A program made the position numbers and the translations under genes. From assembly GCA_028291515.1 (NCBI GenBank), contig JAQGHU010000084.1:1-64000 (forward strand): a DNA stretch of 64,000 nt, read 5' to 3'. This DNA comes from Schlesneria sp. Lineage in GTDB: Bacteria; Planctomycetota; Planctomycetia; Planctomycetales; Planctomycetaceae. Shown here one piece after another: positions 7,417 through 18,577 of this stretch (its first letter is position 1; each line of letters begins with the position of its first letter). The notes below the pieces were generated by a model. The model was not told where the DNA came from. It worked only from the letters and a program-made list of their open reading frames with translations, and ran no database searches.

Positions 7417-10400
7417 CTACGATTTGAATCGCTCTTTCAAAAACGCCTTCAGTGCCGCGTTGCGGATGTGCCCCAACTGTGTGAACCGTAGCCGAATGAC
7501 GTCGAGGCCGTCGCGATGCGGTTCGATGCCCGGTTCTATGCCGAATGCCGCGACCTGCCCGAGCTGGATCGAGCCGGTCGGCACGAACACGTTCAGGTCG
7601 ACACCGGCAGGACGCTTGGTGACGATGTTGGCCAACGGCGTTTTGCCCGAGGCAAAGTTCACGACCACTTTCTGCGTCCAGTCGACCTTGGCGTCCGGCA
7701 GCAGTGTTTCGAGGAGCGCGACCACTTCTTCCAGAACCTCAACATCCCACTCGATCGATCCGGACAGAAATCCCTTCCGCATCAGGTGCCACTTGCGGCC
7801 GAGTTTCTTCCAGGGGGTCAGGTCTTCGATATCCAGCGCATTGGCGTTCGTTCGTTCCAGGAACGACTCGCGGGCCTTGGCGAAGAACTTGACAAACGCC
7901 TTCGATTCGAGGTCGGCAGGATCGACCAGCGACACGGTGACATCTTCGAACGGGCCATTCGCCGCCGGACGAATCTGCACGCGCGGTTGCCGGTTGTAGA
8001 CGGGAATGTCGTCCAGATCATTCACGTCCTGCAGGGCCAACTCGCTGAGCAATGTCGCTTCATCAAACGTCTTTTTGCCAACGCGGAACTTCAGCGACAG
8101 CAGCCATTCGTCACCCGTATACGCGTGCAGGAACCAGCCATACGACTTTGTTTTTCCAGTCACTTCGACGGTGCTGCGCTCGGCCCAGTTGGTCGGCGCG
8201 AACTCACCCGAAGCTTCGATCTGGTCAATGATCTGCGTCAGCATGTCGCCCTGCCAACGACGCGGCCTGCCGTTGTTGGCCAGCCCCGTTTCCGTGTGCC
8301 ATTTGCGACCGTCGACTTCCCAAGGCATCCTGGCTTCGGCACCGATCGATTTGGGGTCCACATCCCCCGCCTTCTTCTTGCGAGCCGCCACGGCGTCGAA
8401 CGAATCGCGATTACCGCGGCTCCCTTCCGCCAGCACGCCGGCCAGGATCTCGCCCGTCAGCGATCGATGGACGCCGTTCGAAGCGACACCCGTTTGCTTG
8501 CGACCCGGCGTTTCACCCTTGGGTATCTGCTTGAGCGCATACTCAGCGACCTGCTCCGGTGTCCCTTGAGCAACGATCCAGCCTCCTTCGCTCCCTGCCT
8601 GCGGACCGACGTCGATCATCCAGTCGGCGGTCTTGATGACATCAAGGTTATGTTCGATCACGACGACGGTGTTGCCCGCATCGACGAGACTGTTCAGGAT
8701 CTTCAGCAGCTTGCGGATATCATCAAAATGCAGACCGGTGGTCGGTTCGTCGAGCAGATACAGCGTCTTGCCCGACTGAGGCTTCGCCAGTTCGGCCGCC
8801 AGCTTCACGCGTTGTGCTTCTCCACCCGAGAGAGTCGGAGCGGACTGGCCGAGGGTCAAATAGTCCAGGCCGATCGCAGCCAGCACGGACAACGGCCCGC
8901 GAATCTTGGGGATGTTATCGAACAGCTCCAGGGCCTGGCCAATCGGCATATTGAGCACATCGGAGATACTCTTGCCGCGGTATTTGACCGCCAGCGTTTC
9001 CGAGTTGTACCGCTGTCCATGACAGACATCGCACTCGACCCAGACATCGGGTAGGAAGTGCATTTCGATCAGCTTCTGCCCGTTCCCTTCGCAGGCGTCG
9101 CAGCGTCCGCCGGCTCGATTGAACGTAAATCGAGCCGCTCCATAGCCACGCACCTTGGCTTCAGGCAACTGGGCGAACAGTTCGCGGATATGTTCGAAGA
9201 CGCCGGTGTAAGTCGCGGGGTTGGAGGCGGGCGTTGTTCCTAAAGGCTGCTGATCAACCACGATCAACTTACTGAGGTGTTCCAGTCCCAACAGTTCGTC
9301 ATAGGGACCAGGCTGAGTCGACAGGCGATGCAGCTTACGAGCGATTGCGCGCGCCAACGTGTCATCGATCAGCGAGCTTTTGCCCGATCCGCTGACACCC
9401 GTGATCGCGGTAAATGTCCCGAGCGGAATGCGCAAGTCGACATTTCGCAGGTTATGTTGCCGAGCCCCCAGCAGCTCCAGCCAGCCACCACCCGGTGGTT
9501 TGAGTTCGCCATTGCTTTCGGCCTTCGGAGCGGCGGGTTCCTCATCAAGGAGAGTCTTCTTCCGTCGCTTGGACGTGGGCGTGGGCACAACGGCTTCGGC
9601 AAGGTTCCCCAATCGTCGCGTGTTGGGAATCACAATCTCTTCGCGACCCGACAGATACTTCCCGGTCAGCGACAGTTCGCTCTTGTGCATCTCGCGCGGC
9701 GAACCTTGGGCCGTGATCGTGCCACCGAAGCGACCGGCCCCTGGACCAAAGTCATACAGCCGATCAGCCGCCTGCAGCACTTCGCGATCATGCTCGACCA
9801 TCACGACCGTGTTCCCCAGATCACGCAGCTTTTTGAGGGCCGTCAGCAGCCGACCATTGTCACTGGGATGCAAACCAATTGTCGGTTCATCGAGGACATA
9901 CAGCACACCCGTCAGCGCGCGGCCGATCTGACCGGCGAGGCGAATGCGCTGCGTTTCACCACCCGACAACGTTGGCAGCGTTCGGCCCAGCGTCAGGTAA
10001 TGCAGGCCGACGTCGACCAGGAACGACAATCGCGATGTGGCCTCACCCAGCAGGTCCCCAGCAATTCGCTTCTGCGTCGCGGTCAACTTCAAGTCACTCA
10101 GGAATGGCAGGGCATCGCGCAGTGGCAGTTCGCACACCTGCTTGATCGATTTGCTATTCAGCCGAACTGCGGCAGCATCGTCTCGGATGCGGCTTCCCTG
10201 GCAGGCCGAGCAGGGGACTTCGCCCACCAGCCCGAACAGCTTCATGCGGTAGTCGTAGGAGAGTGTCGCGGCCTGTTCGATCGTGGGATACAGCCCCTTG
10301 TATTGGAACCGCAGGCCCGAGGGTGCCGTCGTCGCCTTCTTGCCTTTTCGTTCCGCGGCGTCCAAGGGAATCCATTGATCGCCGGTGCCGTACAGGACCG

Positions 10401-13400
10401 CTCGCTGCTGGACCGCATCCAATTGAGCGAACGCGACATCCAGCGGGATATCACACTCACGAGCCATCGCCGTCAGCATCTGCTTGAACAGCGGACTCTT
10501 CACCGGATCGGGCCAGGCCGTGACCGCTCCATCACCCAGGCTACGTGTCGGATCGGAGATCAGCGCACTCAGATTGGTTCCCTGCTGCGTGCCGATCCCT
10601 TCGCAGACTTCGCACCACCCCAGCGGACTATTGAACGAGAAGTTATGCGGCGACAGTTCTTCGAAGCTGCGGCCACAGTGCTCGCAGGATCGATGCAGGC
10701 TGAACGGCAGCGTCTTCCATTTCTTCTCGTCGCGTTCGTCATCGACGACCGCCACACGAATCAGTCCCTTGCCCAGATCAAACGCGAGTTCCACCGATTC
10801 GGCCAGTCGCGATCGATTCGACGAGGCCTTCTTTCCTTCGCGTTCGGCCGTCCCCACGGTGACGCGATCGACGACGATCTCGACAACATGCTTCCGCTTG
10901 CGATCGATTTCGGGAACTTCGTCCAGTGTGTACGTCACACCATTGATACGAACTCGGCGAAAGCCTTGTTCGGCGAGTCGTTCCCACAGCTTCGAATACT
11001 GTTGACCGACCGTCACTTCTTGAGGAGCCAGGATCAGCAGCCGGCCCGGGGCTTCGACCGTCCCCATCGCCATCAGCTTGTCGATCACGTCGTCCGTCGT
11101 CTGCGACTGAACCGGGACATTGCAGTCCGGACAGTATTGGGTTCCCAGCCGAGCGAACAGGATTCGCAGGTAGTCGTAGATCTCCGTGACCGTTCCCACA
11201 GTCGATCGAGGCGTATTGCCGACGGTCTTCTGTTCAATGGCGATCGAAGGCTGCAGGCCGTGAATATGTTCCACGCGCGGCTTGGGCATCTGGCCGAGGA
11301 ACTGCCGAGCATACGACGACAGCGATTCGACGTATCGCCGCTGTCCTTCGGCATACAGCGTGTCCATCGCCAGCGAACTCTTGCCGGACCCGCTGGGGCC
11401 GCAGAAGACACTCATCATGTCGCGCGGGATTTTCAGATCCAGGTGCTGCAGGTTATGTTGAGACGCCCCGCGCACGACGATCGACGTATCGGCCCCATCG
11501 GCCGTATCCTTGAGCGCGACCGATGTCTGCCAGCGGTGACTGGTTGCTGGAGCCCGCAGAGCCGCCGTCGCAGTCTTCGAAGCCTTCTTGCCTTTCTTCG
11601 CACCAGCTTTTGGTGTTTCGGCCGGCATGGCCAATCGCAACGCTTGGCCGGTGTACGACTCGTCACACTGCACGATCTCTTCGGGCGTCCCCGCCGCCAG
11701 GATGCGACCGCCACCCGATCCCCCTTCGGGACCAAGATCGATCACCCAATCCGCCGTCTTGATCACGTCCAAGTTGTGCTCGACGACGATCACGGTGTTG
11801 CCCGCTTCGACGAAGCCGTGCAGGACTCGCAGCAGATGCTCGATGTCGACGAAATGCAGACCGGTGGTTGGTTCATCCAGGATATAGATCGTCTTGCCGG
11901 TCGAACGCTTGCTCAGTTCGCGAGCCAGTTTCACTCGTTGAGCTTCACCTCCCGATAGCGTCGGCGACGGTTGGCCGAGCTTGATGTAGTCGAGTCCCAC
12001 GTCATGCAGCGTTTGCAGCGATCGCTTGAGCTTGGGATGGTTTTCGAAATGTTCGAGGGCCTGCTGGACGTCCATCTCCAGCACATCGGTGATGTTCTTT
12101 CCTTTGTAGCGGACTTCCAGCGTTTCCTTGTTGAAACGATGCCCCTGGCAGACGGGGCACGTGACCCAGATATCCGCGAGGAAATCCATTTCCAGCTTGT
12201 TGGACCCGTTCCCTTCGCAGGCTTCGCAGCGGCCTCCTTCGACATTGAACGAGAACCGGCCGGGCTTGAAGCCGCGCAGCTTCGATTCGGGGAGTTGCGT
12301 ATAGAGGTCGCGCACCAGATCGAACAACTTCACGTACGTCGACGGGTTCGATCGAGGGGTTCGACCGATGGGACTCTGGTCGATGTCGATCGCCTTGTCA
12401 ATATGCTCCAGTCCCGTGAAGCCGGTGTGTTCTCCGGGGTTGCCGATTCCCTTGTTGATGTCACGGTTCAGGACTTCCCACAGGATGTCGTTCACCAGGG
12501 AACTCTTGCCGCTGCCGCTGACACCTGTCACGCAGATGAACTTGCCGAGTGGAAACTGGGCCGTGACGTCTTTCAAGTTGTGATGCTTGGCCCCGGTGAT
12601 TTCGATCGCGAGGCCATTGCCCGGTCGGCGAACAGAGGGAACTTCAATCTTGCGACGACCCGACAGAAACGCGCCCGTCAAACTGCGTGCCGACTTCTTC
12701 ATGTCATCGACGGAGCCCTGGACGACGATCTCACCGCCGCGAACTCCGGGGCCGGGGCCGAAGTCGACGACATAGTCGGCCGCTTGCATCGTTTCTTCAT
12801 CGTGTTCGACCACGATGACGGTATTCCCCTGATCGCGCAGGTCTTTCAGGCTGTCCAGCAGCATCGTGTTGTCGCGCGGATGCAGGCCGATCGAGGGCTC
12901 GTCCAGGATGTAGACGACGCCAACCAGCCCGCAGCCGATTTGTCCTGCGAGCCGAATACGCTGCGTCTCACCGCCAGACAACGTCGGCGCTGTGCGGTCG
13001 AGAGTCAGATAGTCCAAGCCGCAGCGCAGCAGGAAGCCCAATCGACCACGGATCTCTTTCAAGACTTCGGTCGCGATGAAGCGGCCCGTGTCATCGAGTA
13101 CCAGTTCACCGAAGAAGTCCCAGGCATCGACAACGCTGAGCGAACAGACTTGCGGCAGCGACAACGACGCTGGTTCTTTGGTCGACGATCCTGGCAACGA
13201 GGTCGATGTCACCAGGTAACTACTGGCCTGCTTGTTCAGACGGTGGCCGTGACACGTCGAGCAGCCCGTTTCGTGCATGTATTTTTCGAGCTGCATGCGT
13301 CGCATCGGATTGCGAGTCGTCCGGTATTCCTCCAGCAGTTCGGGGATGAACCCGGCGTACGTTCCGCCGCGCTTCCACAGGCCCTTAGAATGGCGATACG

Positions 13401-14625
13401 AGAACGTGATATTGCGAGTGCCCAGGCCATACAAAAACAGTTGCTTGGCCGCTTCGGGCAGGTCGCGCCACTTCAGCTTGAAGAACGAATCTTCGGCCAT
13501 CTCCAAGTCGATCTCGATGGCTCGCCCCACCCCTTTCAGGACGTGCTTACGCCATTTACCGATCGAACTGAGCTTCCCCAGGATGGCGATCGCCCCCTTC
13601 TGGATCGACAGCGTGTCATCGGGGACGAGGCGATCATTGCGAAAGTCGAATCGTACTCCCAGGCCGTTGCAGTCGGGACACATTCCCTGCGGGCTGTTGA
13701 AGCTGAACAGTTGCGGCGACGGCGGGTCGTAGCTGATGCCGCAGTGCGTGCAGGCATAGTCTGTCGAATAGAGCGTGTCGTGAGCCGCGGTCGGGGGGAT
13801 GCTGTCGCCGTCTTCGTCAAACTCTTCTTCGCGTGGCTTGGTCTTCGATCCCTTCTTGCGCTTGGCTTCCGCAGGGGCTTCGTCGCTGTCTGTATCGGGC
13901 GAGTCCGATTCGGTTGCGACGATCAAGCGTCGTTGCGCCAGGTTCAAGGCCGATTCAATCGCTTCCGCGACGCGCGAACGAGTCGACTTGCCCGCCACCA
14001 GCCGATCGACGATGACATCGATCGAGTGCTTCATCTGCTTGTCGAGCTTCAAGTCGTCTGTGAGCTGAACCACCTTGCCGTCAACACGGGCTCGCAGGAA
14101 ACCTCGCTTCAACAGATCGATGAACAGATCTTTGAACTCGCCCTTCTGCCGCTGAACGACAGGGGCCAGGACCTGGAACTTGGTTCCCTCGGGCAAGCGG
14201 AGGATGCTGTCGAGGATATGTTCGCGAGTCTGCGCGGTGATCGCTCGACCGCACTGATAGCAACTGGGGTGGCCGACTCGCGCGAAGAGGACGCGCAGGT
14301 AGTCATAGATCTCCGTGATCGTGCCGACGGTCGAGCGGGGATTGCGGCCGCTGGACTTCTGCTGGATCGAGATCGACGGAGCCAAACCGGTGATCGAATC
14401 GACTTCGGGCTTGGGCATCTGGCCCATGAACTGGCGCGCGTACGACGACAGCGATTCGACGTAGCGGCGTTGCCCTTCGGCATACAGCGTATCGAACGCC
14501 AGCGAGCTCTTTCCCGATCCGCTGACACCCGTCAAAACGATCAGTTTGTTGCGTGGAAGGGTGAGGCTGACATTTTGCAGGTTATGTTCGCGCGCACCAC
14601 GAATGACAATATTGGAAGAGGCCAT
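7417..14625 (-). CDS. uvrA: Tandem double UvrA excinuclease subunit with C-terminal extension
   Basis: UvrA is the damage-sensing ATPase of nucleotide excision repair and normally works as a dimer of about 940-residue subunits. This 2402-residue protein holds two complete copies in one chain. Copy 1 (about 1-1000) and copy 2 (about 1040-2030) each have two ABC modules: Walker [10 protein letters not shown] (K39) and a second GVSGSGKSS, then GPSGSGKSS and GVSGSGKSS. Each also has LSGGE signatures, ILDEP/LLDEP Walker B segments and paired CxxC zinc fingers (CTHC...CPDC and CEAC...CPVC; CEHC...CEVC and CDAC...CDVC). From about residue 2090 a 300-residue extension starts with [11 protein letters not shown] and has no motif I recognise. 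The start at 14625 follows GAAAGAGAC and begins [16 protein letters not shown], as in other UvrA. No frame break was seen. Confidence 0.95.
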   Translation of the reverse strand: MASSNIVIRGAREHNLQNVSLTLPRNKLIVLTGVSGSGKSSLAFDTLYAEGQRRYVESLSSYARQFMGQMPKPEVDSITGLAPSISIQQKSSGRNPRSTVGTITEIYDYLRVLFARVGHPSCYQCGRAITAQTREHILDSILRLPEGTKFQVLAPVVQRQKGEFKDLFIDLLKRGFLRARVDGKVVQLTDDLKLDKQMKHSIDVIVDRLVAGKSTRSRVAEAIESALNLAQRRLIVATESDSPDTDSDEAPAEAKRKKGSKTKPREEEFDEDGDSIPPTAAHDTLYSTDYACTHCGISYDPPSPQLFSFNSPQGMCPDCNGLGVRFDFRNDRLVPDDTLSIQKGAIAILGKLSSIGKWRKHVLKGVGRAIEIDLEMAEDSFFKLKWRDLPEAAKQLFLYGLGTRNITFSYRHSKGLWKRGGTYAGFIPELLEEYRTTRNPMRRMQLEKYMHETGCSTCHGHRLNKQASSYLVTSTSLPGSSTKEPASLSLPQVCSLSVVDAWDFFGELVLDDTGRFIATEVLKEIRGRLGFLLRCGLDYLTLDRTAPTLSGGETQRIRLAGQIGCGLVGVVYILDEPSIGLHPRDNTMLLDSLKDLRDQGNTVIVVEHDEETMQAADYVVDFGPGPGVRGGEIVVQGSVDDMKKSARSLTGAFLSGRRKIEVPSVRRPGNGLAIEITGAKHHNLKDVTAQFPLGKFICVTGVSGSGKSSLVNDILWEVLNRDINKGIGNPGEHTGFTGLEHIDKAIDIDQSPIGRTPRSNPSTYVKLFDLVRDLYTQLPESKLRGFKPGRFSFNVEGGRCEACEGNGSNKLEMDFLADIWVTCPVCQGHRFNKETLEVRYKGKNITDVLEMDVQQALEHFENHPKLKRSLQTLHDVGLDYIKLGQPSPTLSGGEAQRVKLARELSKRSTGKTIYILDEPTTGLHFVDIEHLLRVLHGFVEAGNTVIVVEHNLDVIKTADWVIDLGPEGGSGGGRILAAGTPEEIVQCDESYTGQALRLAMPAETPKAGAKKGKKASKTATAALRAPATSHRWQTSVALKDTADGADTSIVVRGASQHNLQHLDLKIPRDMMSVFCGPSGSGKSSLAMDTLYAEGQRRYVESLSSYARQFLGQMPKPRVEHIHGLQPSIAIEQKTVGNTPRSTVGTVTEIYDYLRILFARLGTQYCPDCNVPVQSQTTDDVIDKLMAMGTVEAPGRLLILAPQEVTVGQQYSKLWERLAEQGFRRVRINGVTYTLDEVPEIDRKRKHVVEIVVDRVTVGTAEREGKKASSNRSRLAESVELAFDLGKGLIRVAVVDDERDEKKWKTLPFSLHRSCEHCGRSFEELSPHNFSFNSPLGWCEVCEGIGTQQGTNLSALISDPTRSLGDGAVTAWPDPVKSPLFKQMLTAMARECDIPLDVAFAQLDAVQQRAVLYGTGDQWIPLDAAERKGKKATTAPSGLRFQYKGLYPTIEQAATLSYDYRMKLFGLVGEVPCSACQGSRIRDDAAAVRLNSKSIKQVCELPLRDALPFLSDLKLTATQKRIAGDLLGEATSRLSFLVDVGLHYLTLGRTLPTLSGGETQRIRLAGQIGRALTGVLYVLDEPTIGLHPSDNGRLLTALKKLRDLGNTVVMVEHDREVLQAADRLYDFGPGAGRFGGTITAQGSPREMHKSELSLTGKYLSGREEIVIPNTRRLGNLAEAVVPTPTSKRRKKTLLDEEPAAPKAESNGELKPPGGGWLELLGARQHNLRNVDLRIPLGTFTAITGVSGSGKSSLIDDTLARAIARKLHRLSTQPGPYDELLGLEHLSKLIVVDQQPLGTTPASNPATYTGVFEHIRELFAQLPEAKVRGYGAARFTFNRAGGRCDACEGNGQKLIEMHFLPDVWVECDVCHGQRYNSETLAVKYRGKSISDVLNMPIGQALELFDNIPKIRGPLSVLAAIGLDYLTLGQSAPTLSGGEAQRVKLAAELAKPQSGKTLYLLDEPTTGLHFDDIRKLLKILNSLVDAGNTVVVIEHNLDVIKTADWMIDVGPQAGSEGGWIVAQGTPEQVAEYALKQIPKGETPGRKQTGVASNGVHRSLTGEILAGVLAEGSRGNRDSFDAVAARKKKAGDVDPKSIGAEARMPWEVDGRKWHTETGLANNGRPRRWQGDMLTQIIDQIEASGEFAPTNWAERSTVEVTGKTKSYGWFLHAYTGDEWLLSLKFRVGKKTFDEATLLSELALQDVNDLDDIPVYNRQPRVQIRPAANGPFEDVTVSLVDPADLESKAFVKFFAKARESFLERTNANALDIEDLTPWKKLGRKWHLMRKGFLSGSIEWDVEVLEEVVALLETLLPDAKVDWTQKVVVNFASGKTPLANIVTKRPAGVDLNVFVPTGSIQLGQVAAFGIEPGIEPHRDGLDVIRLRFTQLGHIRNAALKAFLKERFKS

Positions 14626-14782
14626 GTCTCTTTCAGATTGGATTCTGCAGGATGATTCGGAGGGATACGGCGAGCAGCCGGTCGAATCCATCAGCAGATC
14701 GTTCTGCATCCGTGATCGCACTCAACTGCCGTGGGACCGCCAACGCGTCCATTGCGGGCGGCGTGAATCATACGCAAGTCGG

Positions 14783-15268
14783 TCAAAGAATTCCCTCGCC
14801 CCACTCATCGGCCGGTTCTTCTGCTTTCACGACGATCGGCGGTTCAGGTGGAATGTTGGTTTCAGGAGCGGGCGGAGCCACCTTCAGTGCCTGCTCGACG
14901 ATGGCCTTCGCAGCCGGTTCAATCTTGGCCACTTCGGCCGGCGGCTTGATCGTTGGTTCGGAGCCGGTCCCATCGGGACGAGGCCGCCGCGGACCTGTTC
15001 GTTCGGGGGGCAACGACGACGGATGCGGCTGCAGCACCGGCATGTCGTCGATCCCGAATTCGGAGGAGCGGACCTCGTGTTCGTGGAGCGATTGATAAGG
15101 CCGTGGCGCGACGGTCCGTTCGGACACAATGGCCATGAAAGTCCCTTCGGGCTTGCAGTAGCACGTCAGTGTCGTCACGTCACCCAGCAGTTTGCGTTCG
15201 CGATTGCAGGCCGGACAGCGCCAGGTGCGACGCACGTCATTGCCGAGTTTGTATCCGGGACCCTTCAT
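14783..15268 (-). CDS. Small zinc-ribbon protein with proline-rich tail
   Basis: The 161-residue product begins with a zinc-ribbon-like cysteine set (WRCPACNRER and TCYC), followed by a proline/alanine/glutamate-rich, probably disordered tail. AAGGA lies 7-11 bases before the ATG. It is on the same strand as, and 157 bases upstream of, the double uvrA, and 133 bases downstream of the CpaF-type ATPase. No function is proposed beyond metal binding by the N-terminal cysteines. Confidence 0.7.
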   Translation of the reverse strand: MKGPGYKLGNDVRRTWRCPACNRERKLLGDVTTLTCYCKPEGTFMAIVSERTVAPRPYQSLHEHEVRSSEFGIDDMPVLQPHPSSLPPERTGPRRPRPDGTGSEPTIKPPAEVAKIEPAAKAIVEQALKVAPPAPETNIPPEPPIVVKAEEPADEWGEGIL

Positions 15269-15292
15269 GGAATGTTCCTTATTTATGATTTC

Positions 15293-15374
15293 TTTCCTGA
15301 GCGGGGGGCGTAAGCCCCTTGGCCCGTCGGTGAGTCACGATCTGCCAGGGGGCTTACGCCCCCCGCTCAGGAAA
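15293..15374. repeat. 30-bp inverted repeat, 'GGGGGCTTACGCCCCCCGCTC' family
   Basis: Arms 15293-15322 and 15345-15374 are inverted copies with one mismatch, forming a very stable hairpin between the CpaF-type gene and the zinc-ribbon gene. Parts of the same repeat flank the IS4-type element at 36931-36950 and 37981-38004. It may attenuate read-through from the upstream minus-strand gene. Confidence 0.7.
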
Positions 15375-15401
15375 TCGAAAGAGGGGACTGCTGCTGGAGT
15401 T

Positions 15402-16514
15402 TTATTCTTTCCAAAGTTCGTGCGTGTGGCTGACCAATTTTTCTAAACCGTATTCACTGATTTCGTTGGCAAATGTCGCGGTCACGCCGACAGGAGCCAA
15501 GTCGGTGATCAAGCGTCCTTGCGGGGTGCGGCCTTTGATCCGGTTGATGAACAGATCGCGGAAGATGTAGTTGTTGGTGGCGTCCATCCCGCAGGCTTCC
15601 GTGATCCGCGAAATCTTGCGTGATCCGTCTTCGGAATAGCGAGCCAGTTGCACGACCAGGTTGATCGCCGAGGCGACTTGGGCTCGAGCGACATAGACTG
15701 GCAACTCGATTTCGGACATCAGCGACAACGTTTCCAACCGGATCAGGGCATCGCGTGGCGTTGTCGCGTGGACCGTGGTCAAGCTTCCTGCGTGACCGCT
15801 GATCATCGACTGCACCATATCCAAAGCTTCGCCGCCACGGACTTCACCGACGATGATTCGGTCGGGCCGCATTCGCAATGACGCCTTAAACAGATCGCGG
15901 ACCGAAACCCCGCCGCGACCCATCGAATCGGGTTGCTGCACTTCCAAGTACATTGTATGCGGCTGGGCAAGCCTCAGTTCTGAACTGTCTTCAATCACGA
16001 CGATGCGTTCGTCTTCGGGAATCGCCGTCGAAACGGCGTTCAACAGCGATGTCTTTCCGGTTCCAGTTCCCCCGGCGACGATGATGTTCTTCTTCAGCCG
16101 GACGCAAATCTCGAGGAATTCTTTGGCCGATTCGGACATGCTTCCCAGGTGGATCAGGTCTTCCATCCCGAAGATGTCGCGATTGAATTTGCGGATCGTC
16201 AGATAGATCCCGCGTCGGGCACTCGGCGGGAGCACCACATGCACGCGCGAACCGTTGGGCAGGCGCGCGTCCATGATCGGTCGATCCCTGTCGATTTCGC
16301 GATTCACGAACTGGGCCACGTTGTGAACGGCGGACAGCAGCGCATCGTGGCTGGGGAACGACGCATTCGTCCGTTCGAGTCGCCCACGGCGTTCGATGTA
16401 AATCTCGTTAAAGCCGTTCACCATGATTTCGGTGACCGTATCGTCTTCCAGAAACGCGCGGATCGGCGTCAGGAAGAAATCGACACTGGCTTCAAAAATA
16501 GCGTCGCGAGACAT
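15402..16514 (-). CDS. cpaF: CpaF/TadA-type secretion ATPase
   Basis: The 370-residue product is a PilT/VirB11-superfamily ATPase of the CpaF branch, which powers Tad pilus assembly or type II/IV secretion at the inner membrane. Visible features are VTEIMVNGFNEIYIERRG near the start, Walker A GGTGTGKTSLLNA around residue 150, ASLRMRPDRIIVGEVRGGEA (Walker B and Asp/Glu region) and SGHAGSLTTVHA (His box). Length fits a CpaF lacking the long N-terminal extension. No other Tad genes (cpaB, rcpA, tadB/C) are in the window, although two pseudopilin-like DUF1559 genes are present elsewhere. Confidence 0.9.
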   Translation of the reverse strand: MSRDAIFEASVDFFLTPIRAFLEDDTVTEIMVNGFNEIYIERRGRLERTNASFPSHDALLSAVHNVAQFVNREIDRDRPIMDARLPNGSRVHVVLPPSARRGIYLTIRKFNRDIFGMEDLIHLGSMSESAKEFLEICVRLKKNIIVAGGTGTGKTSLLNAVSTAIPEDERIVVIEDSSELRLAQPHTMYLEVQQPDSMGRGGVSVRDLFKASLRMRPDRIIVGEVRGGEALDMVQSMISGHAGSLTTVHATTPRDALIRLETLSLMSEIELPVYVARAQVASAINLVVQLARYSEDGSRKISRITEACGMDATNNYIFRDLFINRIKGRTPQGRLITDLAPVGVTATFANEISEYGLEKLVSHTHELWKE

Positions 16515-16612
16515 GAAAGCGTCAGTGCGATGAGTAAGGCCCGAGGGCGAAGCGCGGAACTATGAGCCCATGATTCTAGCCGCTCATAGTACCGGACACC
16601 ATCCGTAGACGA

Positions 16613-18571
16613 TTGCTCTCAGCCAGAGTTCTAGACATAGTGACTGATGCGATTCCGCAGCTCTCGCAGGCATTCTTCTTCTCACTCTTCATTGATCCAC
16701 CGCCGTGGAAACGGATAGCCATCTTGTCCAGCCGCAAGCCGGGATATCTGTTCGGCATTTTGTTGCTAGCGGTGCTCTGTTCTTCGCCCCAGTTGTTTTT
16801 TGTGTCTCTCATCGTTCAGAACGGTCGGTACGATCAGTTCATGCCAGCGCTGCTATTGCAGGAATGGGGTCGCGTTCAGCGGGACGAAGACTTAGTCGGT
16901 GACCTCTGGCAGGATCGATTCGTCCATTTCGGCTATCACAGCCAAGTCAACGGCGCCATACCCTGGACATTGAAGCTGATCGATCCTCGAACGAGAGTCG
17001 CAACAACTTTGACTGGAGAGACGCCCGGGAACTGGGGGCCTCAAGTTCTTGTATTCGGATCTCGTCTCTGGGTGATTGGAAATAAATCCGCCGTCGAATT
17101 GGTCGATGGAACGTTCCAGCCTTCTTCGATGGTTCGCCCAAACCTCAACCCGGATGAGCAGCAGCGGCTTTTGTTGGATGGAGAACCGGCATTCCTGAGA
17201 AGCTCGACCCCCGGTTTTACTATCTTTACCTTCAATGGAACTGCCTGGAAGCGCAGCTATGATCTGGTGCTGCCGGACACTGTGTTGATCGCTGGCATCT
17301 CGATCAATTTCAAAAAGGCACGCAGCGCAGCTTGCATCAACGAGGGCAATCGACTTCATCTCTTTTTGGATGTCGAAGGGCGCATGCTGCATCACGAAGG
17401 ATTGCAGTTGCGCGCGCTCGCTGGTCCGGCGACGGCGAACGCTAGTCTAGTCGAGTCACCTGTTTCGGCGCTCTACGCGGAAAACATGCCCGCCGATGTG
17501 GCTGGTTGGTCGGTCGTCAATAAAACACCGATGGTCGGCAGAGCCCTCTCTTTGTCATACCAGGAGTTTCCCAATCACATTGGCCTGCTCGTGGACGGAA
17601 AGCCTGCCGCAATCGTGGTGGATACTGACGATGCCAGTGCGGTCGTCGGACACCTGTTTCGCTTTGACAACGGACACTGGTCTGAATTCGCAACGCAAAC
17701 TTTTCCCTTCGGAACCGCGATCGTTCGCGCGGCGATCTACCAGGACCACCAGACATCATTCGTTCTGGCGACGACATCGACTGGATTGCTGCATTTGTAC
17801 GAAGTCGATGCGAAGGGTATCGACTTTATTCCGGGAACTCAGACCGTCCAGTTTCGCAATTTCATGGCGGCGCACGCGCTGGTCTGGGCGGTGACGATAC
17901 GGGTGATGACGCTCTTGCTCGGCGGAGCCTATGGATTGGGGGCCACCGTCTTGATGTGGTTCTACACGCGGCCCGACTATGGGTTCGGCTCGCAGCAGGT
18001 GAGGTTGGCGGGAATTGTACGCCGTGCCATCGCGCGGTTGATCGACTTCGGATTGATCGGTCTGTCGACGACAGTGCTGATGTGGTGGCTGACGCGCGAC
18101 ATGGACTGGTTGTCGCTGATCGAGGCGATGAATCTGAAGGTTTCCCATCCGACGGTGGAATCGGCGATTCGAATCATCTGTGTGCTGATTCTATGGCTGG
18201 TGGTTTGCGAAGGGTTGATCGTGGTGGCTCAAGCCCGCTGGGGCGTGACCGTGGGAAAATGGTGTTGCGGTTTGCGAGTGTTTCAAACATCGCTGCGACC
18301 CTGCGGAATCTACAGAAGCCTGGTCCGTGAAATCTTGTTGTGGGTCGACGCGTGCGGCCTTCTCTGTTGGACACCGGGCATCGCGAGCATCGCCCTCACG
18401 GACCGTCGTCAACGGTTGGGGGACATCATCGGCGATACGATCGTGGTGACTAAGTCGTCGATGAAGCAGCCACCGTTTCGCCATGACGAACCGTCGAAGA
18501 CCGCCGCCTGTGGCTTCCCGTCACCGGGTGCTGAAGTTGAAGCGCTTCACGAAACTCCGAATATCTGCTGA
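16613..18571 (+). CDS. RDD-family membrane protein, copy 1 of 3
   Basis: The 652-residue protein has an N-terminal membrane segment (PGYLFGILLLAVLC), a central region of about 350 residues with repeated propeller-like stretches (FGSRLWVIG, LFRFDNGHWSEFA, STGLLHLYEVDAKG), then several membrane helices forming a C-terminal RDD domain (ARLIDFGLIG, RWGVTVGKWCCGLRV, TDRRQRLGDIIGDT). The start is uncertain: TTG 16613 gives the longest frame, and a TTG at 16724, just before SSRKPGYL, matches the point where all three paralogues become strongly similar. The SMI1/KNR4 gene begins 7 bases after the stop and is probably co-transcribed. The role is unknown; RDD proteins are often transporters. Confidence 0.8.
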   Translation: MLSARVLDIVTDAIPQLSQAFFFSLFIDPPPWKRIAILSSRKPGYLFGILLLAVLCSSPQLFFVSLIVQNGRYDQFMPALLLQEWGRVQRDEDLVGDLWQDRFVHFGYHSQVNGAIPWTLKLIDPRTRVATTLTGETPGNWGPQVLVFGSRLWVIGNKSAVELVDGTFQPSSMVRPNLNPDEQQRLLLDGEPAFLRSSTPGFTIFTFNGTAWKRSYDLVLPDTVLIAGISINFKKARSAACINEGNRLHLFLDVEGRMLHHEGLQLRALAGPATANASLVESPVSALYAENMPADVAGWSVVNKTPMVGRALSLSYQEFPNHIGLLVDGKPAAIVVDTDDASAVVGHLFRFDNGHWSEFATQTFPFGTAIVRAAIYQDHQTSFVLATTSTGLLHLYEVDAKGIDFIPGTQTVQFRNFMAAHALVWAVTIRVMTLLLGGAYGLGATVLMWFYTRPDYGFGSQQVRLAGIVRRAIARLIDFGLIGLSTTVLMWWLTRDMDWLSLIEAMNLKVSHPTVESAIRIICVLILWLVVCEGLIVVAQARWGVTVGKWCCGLRVFQTSLRPCGIYRSLVREILLWVDACGLLCWTPGIASIALTDRRQRLGDIIGDTIVVTKSSMKQPPFRHDEPSKTAACGFPSPGAEVEALHETPNIC

Positions 18572-18577
18572 GGTCTC

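Noticed and set aside
9277-14655. Two open frames of about 890 codons each on the plus strand
   Set aside because: They lie exactly antisense to the double uvrA and owe their openness to its codon bias; the translations are low-complexity and lack any start signal or domain.
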